A DNA stretch of 64,000 nt from JANQGG01 sp964642175. GTDB lineage: Bacteria > Bacteroidota > Chlorobiia > Chlorobiales > Chloroherpetonaceae. The DNA lies in NCBI GenBank assembly GCA_964642175.1, contig CAZXOK010000005.1, positions 124,001 to 188,000 on the forward strand, read 5' to 3'. Numbering within the stretch: position 1 is the first letter of the stretch; each line of letters begins with the position of its first letter. A program made the position numbers and the translations under genes. Shown here piece by piece: positions 53,527 to 62,576 of the stretch. A model generated the notes under the pieces. The model had not been told where the DNA came from and made no database searches. It saw nothing but the letters and a program-made list of their open reading frames with translations.

Positions 53527-54582
53527 CTTGGGATCAAATGCATCACGCAAACCATCACCTATCATATTAATAGCCAGAACGGCAAGCATAATACCCATGC
53601 CAGGAAATAATGCCAGCCACCATCCCGTACCCGAAATTATATAAGCATATCCATCACGTAGCATAGCCCCCCAGGAGGGATAAGGCGGCTGCACCCCAAA
53701 GCCCAAAAAACTTAAGCCGGCTTCTGCCAATATGGCATAAGCAAAATCAGCCGTAGCCACCACGGTAATCGGGCCGATACAATTTGGAAGAATGTGATTA
53801 AAAATGATACGCCAGGTTGGGTAACCCAACGCGCGTGTTGCTTCTACATATTCCATTTCACGAAGTGAAAGAAACTGTCCGCGAACAATTCTGGCCGAAT
53901 CTACCCAGAGGGTAAAGCCTACCGCAATAAACACCTGCCAGAATCCACGACCCAGCGCAACACTGATAGCAATAACAAGTAATAAGGCCGGAAACGACCA
54001 GAATACATTGATCAGCCACATCACCACGGCATCGGTTTTTTGCTGAAAATACCCGCCAAAAGAGCCAAGGCCAATTCCAATCACCAACGCAATGGAGGTG
54101 GCAATTAAACCAACCGACAGTGAGATACGCGCCCCATAAACCACTCGGGCAAAAATATCCCGGCCGTATTTATCGGTTCCCATTATATAAATCGGGGTTT
54201 TGTGCCAGTCATCCTGGCTTTCGCCATACAATTCATTTTCAGAGAGGTAAAATGGCCGGCCTTCAAAATCGTTGCCTTCTACACCACCCTGGATTTCATT
54301 GAAAAACCTGACCGGTATTGGCCTGGCTGAACTGATCTCGTCGGGATTCTGTGCAGGACTTTGTTTTAAAATGAGATTCCCCCGAAAAAAAGGGGGTTTT
54401 AACTCATACTCGTAGATTTGAGTAAAAGGATCCAGGCGGAACAGCGTGGGGCCCAGGGTAGCCATACCCACCAGAAAGAGCATGATCACAAGACCCAGAC
54501 CAGCCAGACGATTGGTCTTAAAGCGTTTCCATGATCGGGATAGCGGGCTTTTGGAAAGCGATTGCTTGTTTTGTTCATCCAT
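53515..54582 (-). CDS. DppC/OppC-type ABC transporter permease
   Basis: A 355-residue inner-membrane permease. N-terminal OppC_N-type helix (RLAGLGLVIMLFLVGMATL), a periplasmic insert of about 70 residues, GTDKYGRDIFARVVYGARISLSVG, and the EAA-type cytosolic loop EATRALGYPTWRIIFNHILPN that docks the ATPase. It belongs to peptide/opine/nickel uptake or related systems. No DppB, ATPase or binding-protein gene is adjacent, so the rest of the transporter is elsewhere. It is 23 nt downstream of the LEA2 gene on the same strand. Confidence 0.88.
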   Translation of the reverse strand: MDEQNKQSLSKSPLSRSWKRFKTNRLAGLGLVIMLFLVGMATLGPTLFRLDPFTQIYEYELKPPFFRGNLILKQSPAQNPDEISSARPIPVRFFNEIQGGVEGNDFEGRPFYLSENELYGESQDDWHKTPIYIMGTDKYGRDIFARVVYGARISLSVGLIATSIALVIGIGLGSFGGYFQQKTDAVVMWLINVFWSFPALLLVIAISVALGRGFWQVFIAVGFTLWVDSARIVRGQFLSLREMEYVEATRALGYPTWRIIFNHILPNCIGPITVVATADFAYAILAEAGLSFLGFGVQPPYPSWGAMLRDGYAYIISGTGWWLALFPGMGIMLAVLAINMIGDGLRDAFDPKLQQ

Positions 54583-54605
54583 GAGCTACCCGATTCACAT
54601 GCGGT

Positions 54606-55109
54606 TTACCGTAACTTGAACTCACCTGATTTTGTAGCCGGCACCCGTACTTTTCCTAATAGTGGGATGTCGAAATGGAAACCGGTTGTGAGTTGATAGC
54701 TGGCTTTGCTTTTTGTGGCTAAATCAGAAAATACTGAAAAAATATCAGCAAAATCAACCGTCAGGGGCAGATGAATAACCGAGCTCTGGTTTGGTTCAAT
54801 GGTCATGGGTGTGTTTTGCTCACCTTTCAAAAAGGATTTCTGATTGATCAGTAAATTGTAATCAAAACCACTCAGGTCAACACCAACCGCATTGGGATTT
54901 GTGATTTTCAGATCAAACACAAAATCAGCAGACAGAATTGAAAAATTTTGGATATCTGCATTGATCACTTCAACAGATGGTTTTTGAACACCACCTTGTT
55001 TAAGTATCTCTTTAGCCGCCTTGCATCCCTGAAATACAACAGGCAGAACAGTTAACAGCAGAAAAGGAAAAAGCCATTTTTTTATAAGTACTGTGTAGGA
55101 TCTGGTCAT
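54606..55109 (-). CDS. LEA type 2 (LEA14-like) lipoprotein
   Basis: A 167-residue protein with a lipoprotein signal (hydrophobic FPFLLLTVLPVVFQGC, lipobox ending at Cys29). The mature part is one LEA14/WHy beta-sandwich: VEVINADIQNFSILSADFVFDLKITNPNAVGVDLSGFDYNL is recognisable in pieces, with the N-P-N-x-x-x-v motif. Such domains are structural or stress-linked. Its ATG overlaps the isochorismatase stop by one base (TAATG), so translation is coupled. Confidence 0.85.
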   Translation of the reverse strand: MTRSYTVLIKKWLFPFLLLTVLPVVFQGCKAAKEILKQGGVQKPSVEVINADIQNFSILSADFVFDLKITNPNAVGVDLSGFDYNLLINQKSFLKGEQNTPMTIEPNQSSVIHLPLTVDFADIFSVFSDLATKSKASYQLTTGFHFDIPLLGKVRVPATKSGEFKLR

Positions 55110-55648
55110 TATTTAATGAGTTTAGAGATCTCTTTAAATTTAGGCCCTTCGGCTTTATGTAAGAGTTCAAAGAGGGCCATTTCAGTTGTGGTAAGCAATG
55201 CACCTGCCGTTTTTATACGATCCAGGGCAATAGATTTATTGAATTCGGTACGCGACGAGACCGCATCGGCCACCAAACTAACCTCGTAGCCTGCCTCGAT
55301 TAAGTCCAGGCTGGTTTGATAGATACAAATATGAGTCTCGATGCCGGTAAGCAGCAACTGGCGTCGGCCAAGTTCACGGATTTGCTCCGAAAAATCATCA
55401 TTAGCGCAGCAACTGAAGGAAATTTTTTCTATGGGTTTTACGTCGGGCATGAGCTCAGTGAGTTGGGAGAGAGTAGGCCCTAAACCTTTAGGATACTGCT
55501 CGGTTAGAATAATCGGCATCTCCAGAATTTGAGCCCCCTTGATCAATCGCTCAACATTTAAAAACAGCTCTTCTTTTTCATGCATCAAATGGGCAAGCTT
55601 GCCTTGCACATCCACGACACATAATGCTGTATTGTCTAAGACTAACAT
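55109..55648 (-). CDS. isochorismatase-like cysteine hydrolase
   Basis: A 179-residue protein of the isochorismatase-like hydrolase superfamily: catalytic Asp in ALCVVDVQGKL, Lys in TEQYPKGLG, and the nucleophile Cys in LTGIETHICIYQTSLDL, with the SLVADAVSSR segment. Members hydrolyse amides or vinyl ethers (nicotinamidase, isochorismatase, YcaC). YcaC-type hydrolase is the closest-looking subgroup, but the substrate is not evident. It overlaps the LEA2 gene by one base. Confidence 0.88.
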   Translation of the reverse strand: MLVLDNTALCVVDVQGKLAHLMHEKEELFLNVERLIKGAQILEMPIILTEQYPKGLGPTLSQLTELMPDVKPIEKISFSCCANDDFSEQIRELGRRQLLLTGIETHICIYQTSLDLIEAGYEVSLVADAVSSRTEFNKSIALDRIKTAGALLTTTEMALFELLHKAEGPKFKEISKLIK

Positions 55649-55683
55649 ATTTGGATTATTTATTTAAATCGTTGTATAGGTTT

Positions 55684-56382
55684 TTATCTGCAGGTAATAT
55701 ATCCAAGTTTTTTGTAAGCTTTTGTAAGCTCGGCCATAAAGTCTTGCATTTTTTTTAAATCTTTCCTTCCGTCCGAACCTTCCACACCTGTATGTACATC
55801 CACACCTGCAGGTTTTACCCTTACAACTGCCTCACAGACATTTCCGGCACATAATCCCCCTGCTAAAATAACCGGTTTTTCTGAACGCTCTACCAACTCA
55901 GCACTCAAACGCCAATCATGGACTTTTCCGGTTGCGCCGCATGCGCCGGTATCCGGGTCAAATGTATCGGTAATGAACAGATCAACAACATCAGACAAAT
56001 CCTCTAAATCTGTGATTAATTCTGCCTGAGAGTTTTGTCCTATAACCAGGCTTTTTATGATAACCAATTCCGGCATCATGCCACGCAAGGTCTCTAATTC
56101 TTGTCGTGTGATCTGGCCATGAAGCTGAACGATCCCGGCTCCCAGTTCTCGTATAAAGGCCGAAATGTCTGAAGCTTGGCTGAGATACGTGATGACAACA
56201 ACTTTCAAATCGGGTTGTATCTCTGAAATGAGTTTTTTTGCAGCTTGTTCACTCAGATCCTCCTGATGAACTGGCAAACGAAGCGGGAGACCTAAAAAAG
56301 GGATATTGGCCGTGGCTATCAGGCGGGCTTCCTGAAGGTCATGAACACCTGCCACCTGTATCCAGGGAAAATCTATCTCCAT
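55684..56382 (-). CDS. phosphoribosylanthranilate isomerase-like protein without the catalytic Cys
   Basis: A 232-residue TIM barrel related to TrpF: IVQLHGQITRQELETL, the D-T/G-A-T-G-K-x-x-D-W stretch (DTFDPDTGACGATGKVHDW) and the phosphate-binding GGLCAGNVCEAV, PAGVDVHTGVEGSDGRKD. At the N-terminus TrpF has K-I-C-G, whose Cys is the catalytic base; here it reads IQVAGVHD, so that Cys is missing. No trp gene is nearby. It may be a TrpF paralogue with another reaction. It starts 2 nt after the GWxTD gene. Confidence 0.8.
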   Translation of the reverse strand: MEIDFPWIQVAGVHDLQEARLIATANIPFLGLPLRLPVHQEDLSEQAAKKLISEIQPDLKVVVITYLSQASDISAFIRELGAGIVQLHGQITRQELETLRGMMPELVIIKSLVIGQNSQAELITDLEDLSDVVDLFITDTFDPDTGACGATGKVHDWRLSAELVERSEKPVILAGGLCAGNVCEAVVRVKPAGVDVHTGVEGSDGRKDLKKMQDFMAELTKAYKKLGYITCR

Positions 56383-56384
56383 GC

Positions 56385-57737
56385 TTAATACATCCTGTTA
56401 CGATCATCCCATTCAGGTACGGCAAGACGAAAGTCGCCAAAGCCATTAACATCTATGAACACAAACCTTCGCCGGTGCTGATGAAACTCCCAGACTTCAA
56501 AGGTTTTGTTGTTGAAATTCCCGGGTTGGCGCTCAACAAAATCCGGTGCACCGTACTTAATGTAGATCATACCCATATCGGTACGCCAGCCTTTAATGTA
56601 GGTCGTAAAATGTTGATTGGCATAGCTGATGCGCGAGTAATACTCCGCCATCAGTTCATTGACTTCGGTACGGGGCGAAGGATCACGTTTTTTCCAGAAC
56701 GCATTAAACAGCTCAAGTTTTTCATCGTAAGTTTTGGCTTCTTCAATGGGCTCAATTTCCTCGTAATCGGCTATATAATTTAATTGTTGTATAGCTTCAT
56801 CAAGATCTATGATAAACGCAGCCAGGCCGCTCATGCGTACCCTGAAACTGGTTTCGGCAGAAGCCAGCAGCTTTCCTGTGAAATCTTCAACCTGAACATT
56901 CAAGCGGTAATCCCCCCCGTTGATTGGGTTTAAATCGATACGATGGAACACATGGGTGGTTTTTGGCCTCATCATAATTGTTGAAACCCGTTTATTGGCC
57001 ACAAACTCCTGGTTACCCAATCGCCAAAATGCATACCTGACTTTAAGACTGTCGTATGTTTGATTTTGTTGATAGAGTTCAAAAAAAAGATCGTAGGTTG
57101 CCCCCTCCTCATTATTCAAAATCGGAGATATGCGAGGTTGAATATATCGTTTTCCGGTTGAGTCGAACTTTTCGGTATCCAGGATCATCAGGGATGAAAT
57201 GGCCAGGCCTTCCGGATTGTATGCCAGACTCTTGATCGCTGTTTTAACACTATATTCCCTGCCCGTTTCAATATCGGTGAGCTTAATTTCGAGAGTGTAT
57301 GCTCGTGTTTCAACCCTGAGATTCAGTATTTCCAGAAAGGGTTTTTTCCTGGAGACCGATTCCTCGTAGGTCGAAAGCACCAGTTCTTTTCGCCATATTT
57401 TATCAGAGAGCAATGTTTCACCATCTTTATCAAATAACATTGCTGCCAGATAGTATCGCCCCACGTACATTTCACCTTCCTTGATAAAACTCAGGAGGTT
57501 TTTACTGACCTTAAGATATATGTTCAGGTTTTGTTGTTCGTTCTCAGCTTTGTACCAATAGGCCTTCAGAGCGAATGGCGGCAGGGTCTGGTAACGGGTT
57601 TTTTGATTGAAATTCTGCGCCTGGGTTTCGCCGGCCGAAAGACCGATAAAACTAAAAAATGCCAGGCCGATCAGAAAAATCTTCAAAGAGGTTGATTTCA
57701 GGAAAAGACGCGGGTTTGTGTTGGTAAAACCAGTCAT
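56385..57737 (-). CDS. GWxTD domain-containing secreted protein
   Basis: A 450-residue exported protein with a signal peptide near residues 15-40 (SLKIFLIGLAFFSFIGLSAG). Most of the chain is beta-rich, with FN3/Ig-like character. Its C-terminal 110 residues hold the GWxTD domain: AYYSRISYANQHFTTYIKG-type lead-in, GWRTDMGMIYIKYGAPDFVE, and FEVWEFHQHRRRFVFID. This domain is characteristic of Chlorobi, Ignavibacteria, Rhodothermota, Balneolota and relatives; its function is unknown. It heads a minus-strand GWxTD-TrpF-like-isochorismatase-LEA2-DppC series. Confidence 0.88.
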   Translation of the reverse strand: MTGFTNTNPRLFLKSTSLKIFLIGLAFFSFIGLSAGETQAQNFNQKTRYQTLPPFALKAYWYKAENEQQNLNIYLKVSKNLLSFIKEGEMYVGRYYLAAMLFDKDGETLLSDKIWRKELVLSTYEESVSRKKPFLEILNLRVETRAYTLEIKLTDIETGREYSVKTAIKSLAYNPEGLAISSLMILDTEKFDSTGKRYIQPRISPILNNEEGATYDLFFELYQQNQTYDSLKVRYAFWRLGNQEFVANKRVSTIMMRPKTTHVFHRIDLNPINGGDYRLNVQVEDFTGKLLASAETSFRVRMSGLAAFIIDLDEAIQQLNYIADYEEIEPIEEAKTYDEKLELFNAFWKKRDPSPRTEVNELMAEYYSRISYANQHFTTYIKGWRTDMGMIYIKYGAPDFVERQPGNFNNKTFEVWEFHQHRRRFVFIDVNGFGDFRLAVPEWDDRNRMY

Positions 57738-57885
57738 GATGCTTAAGTCTGTTATATCATCTTAATGGTAAGTTCATAAGAGCCATTCAGAATGCCAAAT
57801 AATTTTGGGTGAATACTACTTTATAATTAACCTTTTTTGTATTGTTTCTCCCAATTGAAACGAAAACCATTCAAAACTGAGTCTG

Positions 57886-59073
57886 ATGCCGTTGTTAGGT
57901 AACCAAAAAAAATGCCCGATACATGGTTGCGAGTTGGTTCTATCGCACCGGGGAATTAAACACATAGATGATTTTCCCCTGATTGAAGTAGAAGGGCTGC
58001 CTATGTTGTATTGCTCCGACTGTTTCCGGGAAGGCAAAGATACCTCCATAGAAATTGAAGCTGCCGCTTCCAATTCATTTCTAAAGAAGTTAAAACAGCT
58101 TATGGAACGCTCGTCGTTTCCCGGACAGCTCTCCAAGCCGAAAATTAAGGTGGATTTTAATCCGCTTAAAACCGCTCTGGGCGACCTAAACCAGTCTGCA
58201 AGCCCGGGCAGTGTTCATAAACAATGGCGTAGAAATGAAAAACCTGATGAAGAGACCGAGAATGAACGCATGGATCATTTTGAACCGCAGCAACCCAAGC
58301 ATTCTCTCGATCAGCTGATTTTAGAGGCTGAAACCCTGCAACGCATCCGAGAAGCCATTAATGTTCTGATCTCACAGGATCTGATATACGATGCCTGGGG
58401 GCTTAAATCGGTGGCCAGAACCGGCCGAAGAGTGGCCTTGAATTTTTACGGCCCCCCCGGCACGGGCAAAACCCTGGCTGCTGATGCGATCGCTAATATT
58501 TTAGGCAAAGAGTTGCTCATTATCAGCTATGCCGAACTGGAATCAAAATATGTTGGCGAAACACCAAAAAACATTCAGGCGGCATTTAAAAAGGCTTCCG
58601 AATGCGGTGCGGTGCTCTTTTTCGATGAAGCCGACTCCATTCTGGGCAAACGCCTGACAAATATTTCCCAATCGGCAGACAATAGCATCAATGTTGCCCG
58701 AAGTACCACATTAATCGAGCTGGATAATTTTGACGGGATTGTGATTTTTGCTTCAAACCTGGTTAAAAATTACGATACCGCTTTTCTTCGCCGCATGCTG
58801 GCTCATATCGAGTTTAAACTGCCGGCCAATGCCGAACGCGAAAAAATCTGGAAATGCCACATCCCGCCTCAGCTTCCGTTAGATAAACAGGTGGATTTTT
58901 CAGCCCTGGCCCAATGTTCTGAAGGTGCAGCTGGCGGAGATATTCAAAATGCCGTACTTCTTGCGGCTTCTTACGCCTCAATGCGCCAGGAGGCTGAAAA
59001 GGTTGTCAAAGAGTCGGATTTTCAGCGGGCCATAACATTTATCCTGGATGGTAAACATAAAATCATCCATTAA
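57886..59073 (+). CDS. AAA ATPase with N-terminal zinc-type Cys cluster
   Basis: A 395-residue protein. Residues 1-50 carry C-P-x-H-x-C (10-15) and C-x-x-C (43-46), probably a zinc site. A linker of about 85 charged residues follows. The AAA module starts near residue 140: Walker A GPPGTGKT (189-196), pore-loop-like SKYVGET, Walker B VLFFDEAD (243-250), sensor-1 Asn291, arginine fingers Arg302-Arg303. It resembles cytosolic FtsH/spastin-like AAA ATPases but has no protease domain, so it is probably an unfoldase or remodelling factor with unknown target. Confidence 0.82.
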   Translation: MPLLGNQKKCPIHGCELVLSHRGIKHIDDFPLIEVEGLPMLYCSDCFREGKDTSIEIEAAASNSFLKKLKQLMERSSFPGQLSKPKIKVDFNPLKTALGDLNQSASPGSVHKQWRRNEKPDEETENERMDHFEPQQPKHSLDQLILEAETLQRIREAINVLISQDLIYDAWGLKSVARTGRRVALNFYGPPGTGKTLAADAIANILGKELLIISYAELESKYVGETPKNIQAAFKKASECGAVLFFDEADSILGKRLTNISQSADNSINVARSTTLIELDNFDGIVIFASNLVKNYDTAFLRRMLAHIEFKLPANAEREKIWKCHIPPQLPLDKQVDFSALAQCSEGAAGGDIQNAVLLAASYASMRQEAEKVVKESDFQRAITFILDGKHKIIH

Positions 59074-59200
59074 GTTTTGTCCGTATTACAATCAAACCCA
59101 ATCATAAAGATTTAATAAGACTCAGGGCTGTAAAATTGCGGAAAATATCCTTTATATTTGCTGAGGCTAAAAGTTGTTGAACCTTAACCCATAATTTATA

Positions 59201-60697
59201 ATGCCTACCGAACTTAGTTTCAATCCAAGCACTTCCGATTTTTCAGATTTCTTCAAAGGTTTTTCTTTGCTTGAATGCCTGGATGAAAATGAATTTGAAA
59301 CATTCAAATCACTCAGCACACTTCACAAGTACGAAGCTGGCGAGGTTATTTATGCTAAAGACAGTCCGCGCGACACCATCTATTTTGTATATGATGGGAA
59401 ATTAAGCCTGGAAAAACGCAGTCATGTTATTCGTTTTTTCAATCCACGTGATTGCTTTGGGGAATACTCGCTGATCAACAACTCGCCGAGAACTTCAACA
59501 GTCCGTTGCATGTCCCCGACCCATCTCATTCAGGTCTCTATTCAGGATCTGCAGAATAATGAGAAATTTCATGCCTGGGCCTATGGTAAATTATGCCGGC
59601 AATTTGCGTTTCTGCTCACCACACGCCGCCGACATCAGGAAGAAATGTACCGCGAAATTGATGTCCTGTTAATTCAGGATGGTGGCTGTGCCCCGGGTTA
59701 TAACTCCGTAACCGCTTTTCTGACAGAATATCTTGAAAAAACCAGCCGCCGGGTATTTGCTGCTGCTGAAGGCTTTAAATCTATTGTGCAGGGTGAACTC
59801 TCGGATTATAGACGCCTGGCCTACAGCGGCTCGCTTTACAGTCAGATCGAAGACTACCACGGGGTGGTCTTTACCCCGCCTCTTCGTGAGGCCAGAGGTG
59901 CTGATTTCAGATCAGAACGCTATCCTGAATTTAAAGATCCGGAGAACCAGAAAAAAGCAGCGCAGCATATAAAGGATCGCCAGGTTAAAGCGATTATCGG
60001 AATTGGTGGCGATGGCACGTTTAAAGGTTTGCAAAGCCTGACCGAATATCTGCCACCCGAAATACAATACTTTTTTGTACCTGTTACCATAGACAGTGAT
60101 ATCTACGGCACTGAATGCATTGGAGAACATACCGGGGTTGAAATTGGAGCTGAAAAAATCAGCTGTTATATGGCTGACGCCCGAACCCACTCGCGCAGCT
60201 ACATTATTGAAATGATGGGTCGCGAGGGTGGATACCATGCCTTGCACTCCTGCCTGGGTGCCGGTGCTCATCTGGCTGTTCTGCCTGATTCAAAATTCGA
60301 TATGAAACGGGTTGCTCAAACTCTTCAGAATCGCCGCTCTACTGTTATTGTGGTTGCAGAGGGTTATAAAGTAAATGAACGAAAAGCCGAAGGCTATAAA
60401 TTAAGTGCGGCCCACTATTTCTATGACGAAATAAAGGCGGTTAATCTTGAAATGAACCGCCGTATTGTTTGTGAATCGTTTGCCCGTGATGTAAGAGGCG
60501 CAAGACCAAACAACAAAGATATAACTCTGGCTCAGCGTATGGCTAAAAAACTGGCATTTTTAATGCAAACCGGCCAGTCCAGAATGATGCCTGCCGTGCT
60601 TTCAGGACAGGAATATGCTATTCCTTTCTCCGATATCCGCACGCATAACACCGTAAATTCCGACCTGGCCGTTCTGGCAAATCGCCTGGGTGTATAA
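59201..60697 (+). CDS. cyclic-nucleotide-binding domain fused to phosphofructokinase
   Basis: A 498-residue fusion. Residues about 18-135 form a cNMP-binding domain; the phosphate-binding cassette FGEYSLINNSPRTSTV (86-101) keeps Glu88 and Arg97 needed to hold a cyclic nucleotide. Residues about 150-480 form a PFK: GGCAPGYN (161-168), GGDGT (269-273), PVTIDSD (294-300, catalytic Asp298; usual P-x-T-I-D-N-D) and MGREGGYHA (339-347). GGDGT suggests ATP rather than pyrophosphate as donor. It could be a glycolytic enzyme tuned directly by cAMP or cGMP, but neither sugar substrate nor ligand is proven. Confidence 0.88.
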   Translation: MPTELSFNPSTSDFSDFFKGFSLLECLDENEFETFKSLSTLHKYEAGEVIYAKDSPRDTIYFVYDGKLSLEKRSHVIRFFNPRDCFGEYSLINNSPRTSTVRCMSPTHLIQVSIQDLQNNEKFHAWAYGKLCRQFAFLLTTRRRHQEEMYREIDVLLIQDGGCAPGYNSVTAFLTEYLEKTSRRVFAAAEGFKSIVQGELSDYRRLAYSGSLYSQIEDYHGVVFTPPLREARGADFRSERYPEFKDPENQKKAAQHIKDRQVKAIIGIGGDGTFKGLQSLTEYLPPEIQYFFVPVTIDSDIYGTECIGEHTGVEIGAEKISCYMADARTHSRSYIIEMMGREGGYHALHSCLGAGAHLAVLPDSKFDMKRVAQTLQNRRSTVIVVAEGYKVNERKAEGYKLSAAHYFYDEIKAVNLEMNRRIVCESFARDVRGARPNNKDITLAQRMAKKLAFLMQTGQSRMMPAVLSGQEYAIPFSDIRTHNTVNSDLAVLANRLGV

Positions 60698-60714
60698 GAG
60701 GAATGATCTTGAGA

Positions 60715-60736
60715 ACGGTCCTTGTTTCAGGGCCGT
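60715..60736 (+). terminator. hairpin after the cNMP-phosphofructokinase gene
   Basis: ACGGTCCT paired with AGGGCCGT (60715-60722 and 60729-60736), eight base pairs with one G-T wobble and loop TGTTTC, 18 nt after the stop codon. No T-run follows, so rho-independent termination is doubtful. Confidence 0.35.
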
Positions 60737-60983
60737 ACTAATACCCTCTTCGATTAACCATCCGATGAATTATCGACAAGCACCGATAAAGCTATGATCT
60801 TTGTTGCAGGGTGTGATTTAGCCCCCAAATCTGAACCCCATTCGTTTATATTATATCCCACCTTGTTACTGAATACGCATCACCTTTTCGTGTTCTGATC
60901 TGGAATCAGAATACCTTATCCCCGTTGCAAAACCACAAAGGCTACATAACTGTGCCGTCTGAATTTCAATATTTTAACACTTA

Positions 60984-62573
60984 TTGTTCCTGATATATTT
61001 TATGATGAATAAGGAAGTACCATCGTATTTAAAATGGTTATTTGCTGCTGTACTGATTGGTTTTGCCACGTTTATAATCTTGACCGGCTTATCTGAACCC
61101 GGGATAGCGGTTGTTGATCCGCAGGATGTATTTATTAAATCGGTAATTGTACTATTTGAACTTGCTGCGTTGCTTATTGTTTGGCGATCAGAGATCACAA
61201 CCAAAACATTTATGATGCTTTTTGCCGGTTTTACCTTTTTATTTTCAAGCAGCCTGAGCAACCTGATAGAAGAGCTTTTTAATGATGGCCTCATTGTTAT
61301 GGAATGGATCGAAGACATTGGAGAACCCATTGGCTTACTCTTCTTAGCATCCGGCTTGTATTTATGGTTGGATGAGCGAAATCATCTCACCAGGATTCGC
61401 TATAACCTGGCCAAACAAGCCGGCAGAGTCGGCACCTGGGAATGGCAATTAAAGGATGATAGGGTAAGACTGGGTGAAACCATCTATAACATGTTAGGTT
61501 ATGATCCAAAAGACCTGGACACAAAACGAAAATCACTTAAAGAATTGATTCATCCCGAAGACAGGCCTGTGTTTAAAGCACAGATCGATACCCACTTTAA
61601 CCATCAAACCGATGCCTTTGAGCTCAGCTTAAAGCTTAAACTGAAATCCGGCAATTATGGCCTGTTTATGGTGCGGGGTAAAGCACAGTGCGATGAGCAC
61701 AAGAAACCCTACCGGGTATTTGGCGCTCTAACAGATATTACCCGGCGAATTGAAATCGAGAACAAACTTCGCCAAAGTGAACGTAACTACCGGCTTCTTG
61801 CCGAAAATGCCACGGATGTGATTGCTACTTTCGATAAGGAGTTAAACATTCAGTATGTAAGCCCATCGGTTTATAAATTATTTGGTTATACAGCCGAAGA
61901 AGTAAGCCGTATGGATCTGAATACGCTTGTTACACCAGATTCATATTCTGATGTGATTTTGGCTTACAACCAGCTTGTCAGGGACCAGTTGAAACATGGC
62001 AGACCCATGGAAGAGACCAGGCTTTACCTATATTTTATTGCAAAATCGGGCGCTAAGATCAAGGTTGAATTTGTCATTTCTCCCATGTGGAGTGAACATG
62101 GCCGGCATATCGGGTATATGACCACATCAAGGAAAATTCGCACCGAAAGTTTTAATTCAACCTCGCAGATGGCTGAGCCGGATGAAAAATTTTCTACCGT
62201 GTTTAATCTGAGTCCGAACCCCATGTGTCTTGTAAATCTTTCAACCGGTGCATTTGCTGATGCCAATGAGGCCTTGTTAAAAGCATTGTCTTTCTCAAAG
62301 CCCGAAGTGATTGGAAAAACTTCGGATGAACTGGGCAGTTGGTACAATCAGAAAGAGAAACAGGCCTTTTTAAAACAGATATTATCGCAGAAATTCGTTC
62401 GGAATTTTAAATCCACCTATACCACCAAAAAAGGACGGGTGAAACTTTGTCTCTTATCGGCCTCACGAATGATGTATCATAATGCACCACATATTTTAGT
62501 GGTTGCTGAAGGTATCACCAGTAATCCGAGAGAGTCTTACACCCCTCTCGGATTAAGGCAAAAAAGCAGCTGA
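60984..62573 (+). CDS. membrane PAS-domain protein without output domain
   Basis: A 529-residue protein. The first 135 residues hold about four hydrophobic segments (for example WLFAAVLIGFATFIILTGL, LIVWRSEITTKTFMMLFAGF). Three PAS modules follow at about 145-258 (PAS_3-like, with a PAC-type GALTDITRRIE), 262-388 (NYRLLAENATDVIATFDKEL) and 395-515 (FSTVFNLSPNPMCLVNLSTG). It stops shortly after the third PAS: no histidine kinase, GGDEF or other output domain. It may act by interaction with a partner or be a truncated sensor. The next gene is convergent. Confidence 0.82.
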   Translation: MFLIYFMMNKEVPSYLKWLFAAVLIGFATFIILTGLSEPGIAVVDPQDVFIKSVIVLFELAALLIVWRSEITTKTFMMLFAGFTFLFSSSLSNLIEELFNDGLIVMEWIEDIGEPIGLLFLASGLYLWLDERNHLTRIRYNLAKQAGRVGTWEWQLKDDRVRLGETIYNMLGYDPKDLDTKRKSLKELIHPEDRPVFKAQIDTHFNHQTDAFELSLKLKLKSGNYGLFMVRGKAQCDEHKKPYRVFGALTDITRRIEIENKLRQSERNYRLLAENATDVIATFDKELNIQYVSPSVYKLFGYTAEEVSRMDLNTLVTPDSYSDVILAYNQLVRDQLKHGRPMEETRLYLYFIAKSGAKIKVEFVISPMWSEHGRHIGYMTTSRKIRTESFNSTSQMAEPDEKFSTVFNLSPNPMCLVNLSTGAFADANEALLKALSFSKPEVIGKTSDELGSWYNQKEKQAFLKQILSQKFVRNFKSTYTTKKGRVKLCLLSASRMMYHNAPHILVVAEGITSNPRESYTPLGLRQKSS

Positions 62574-62576
62574 GGG

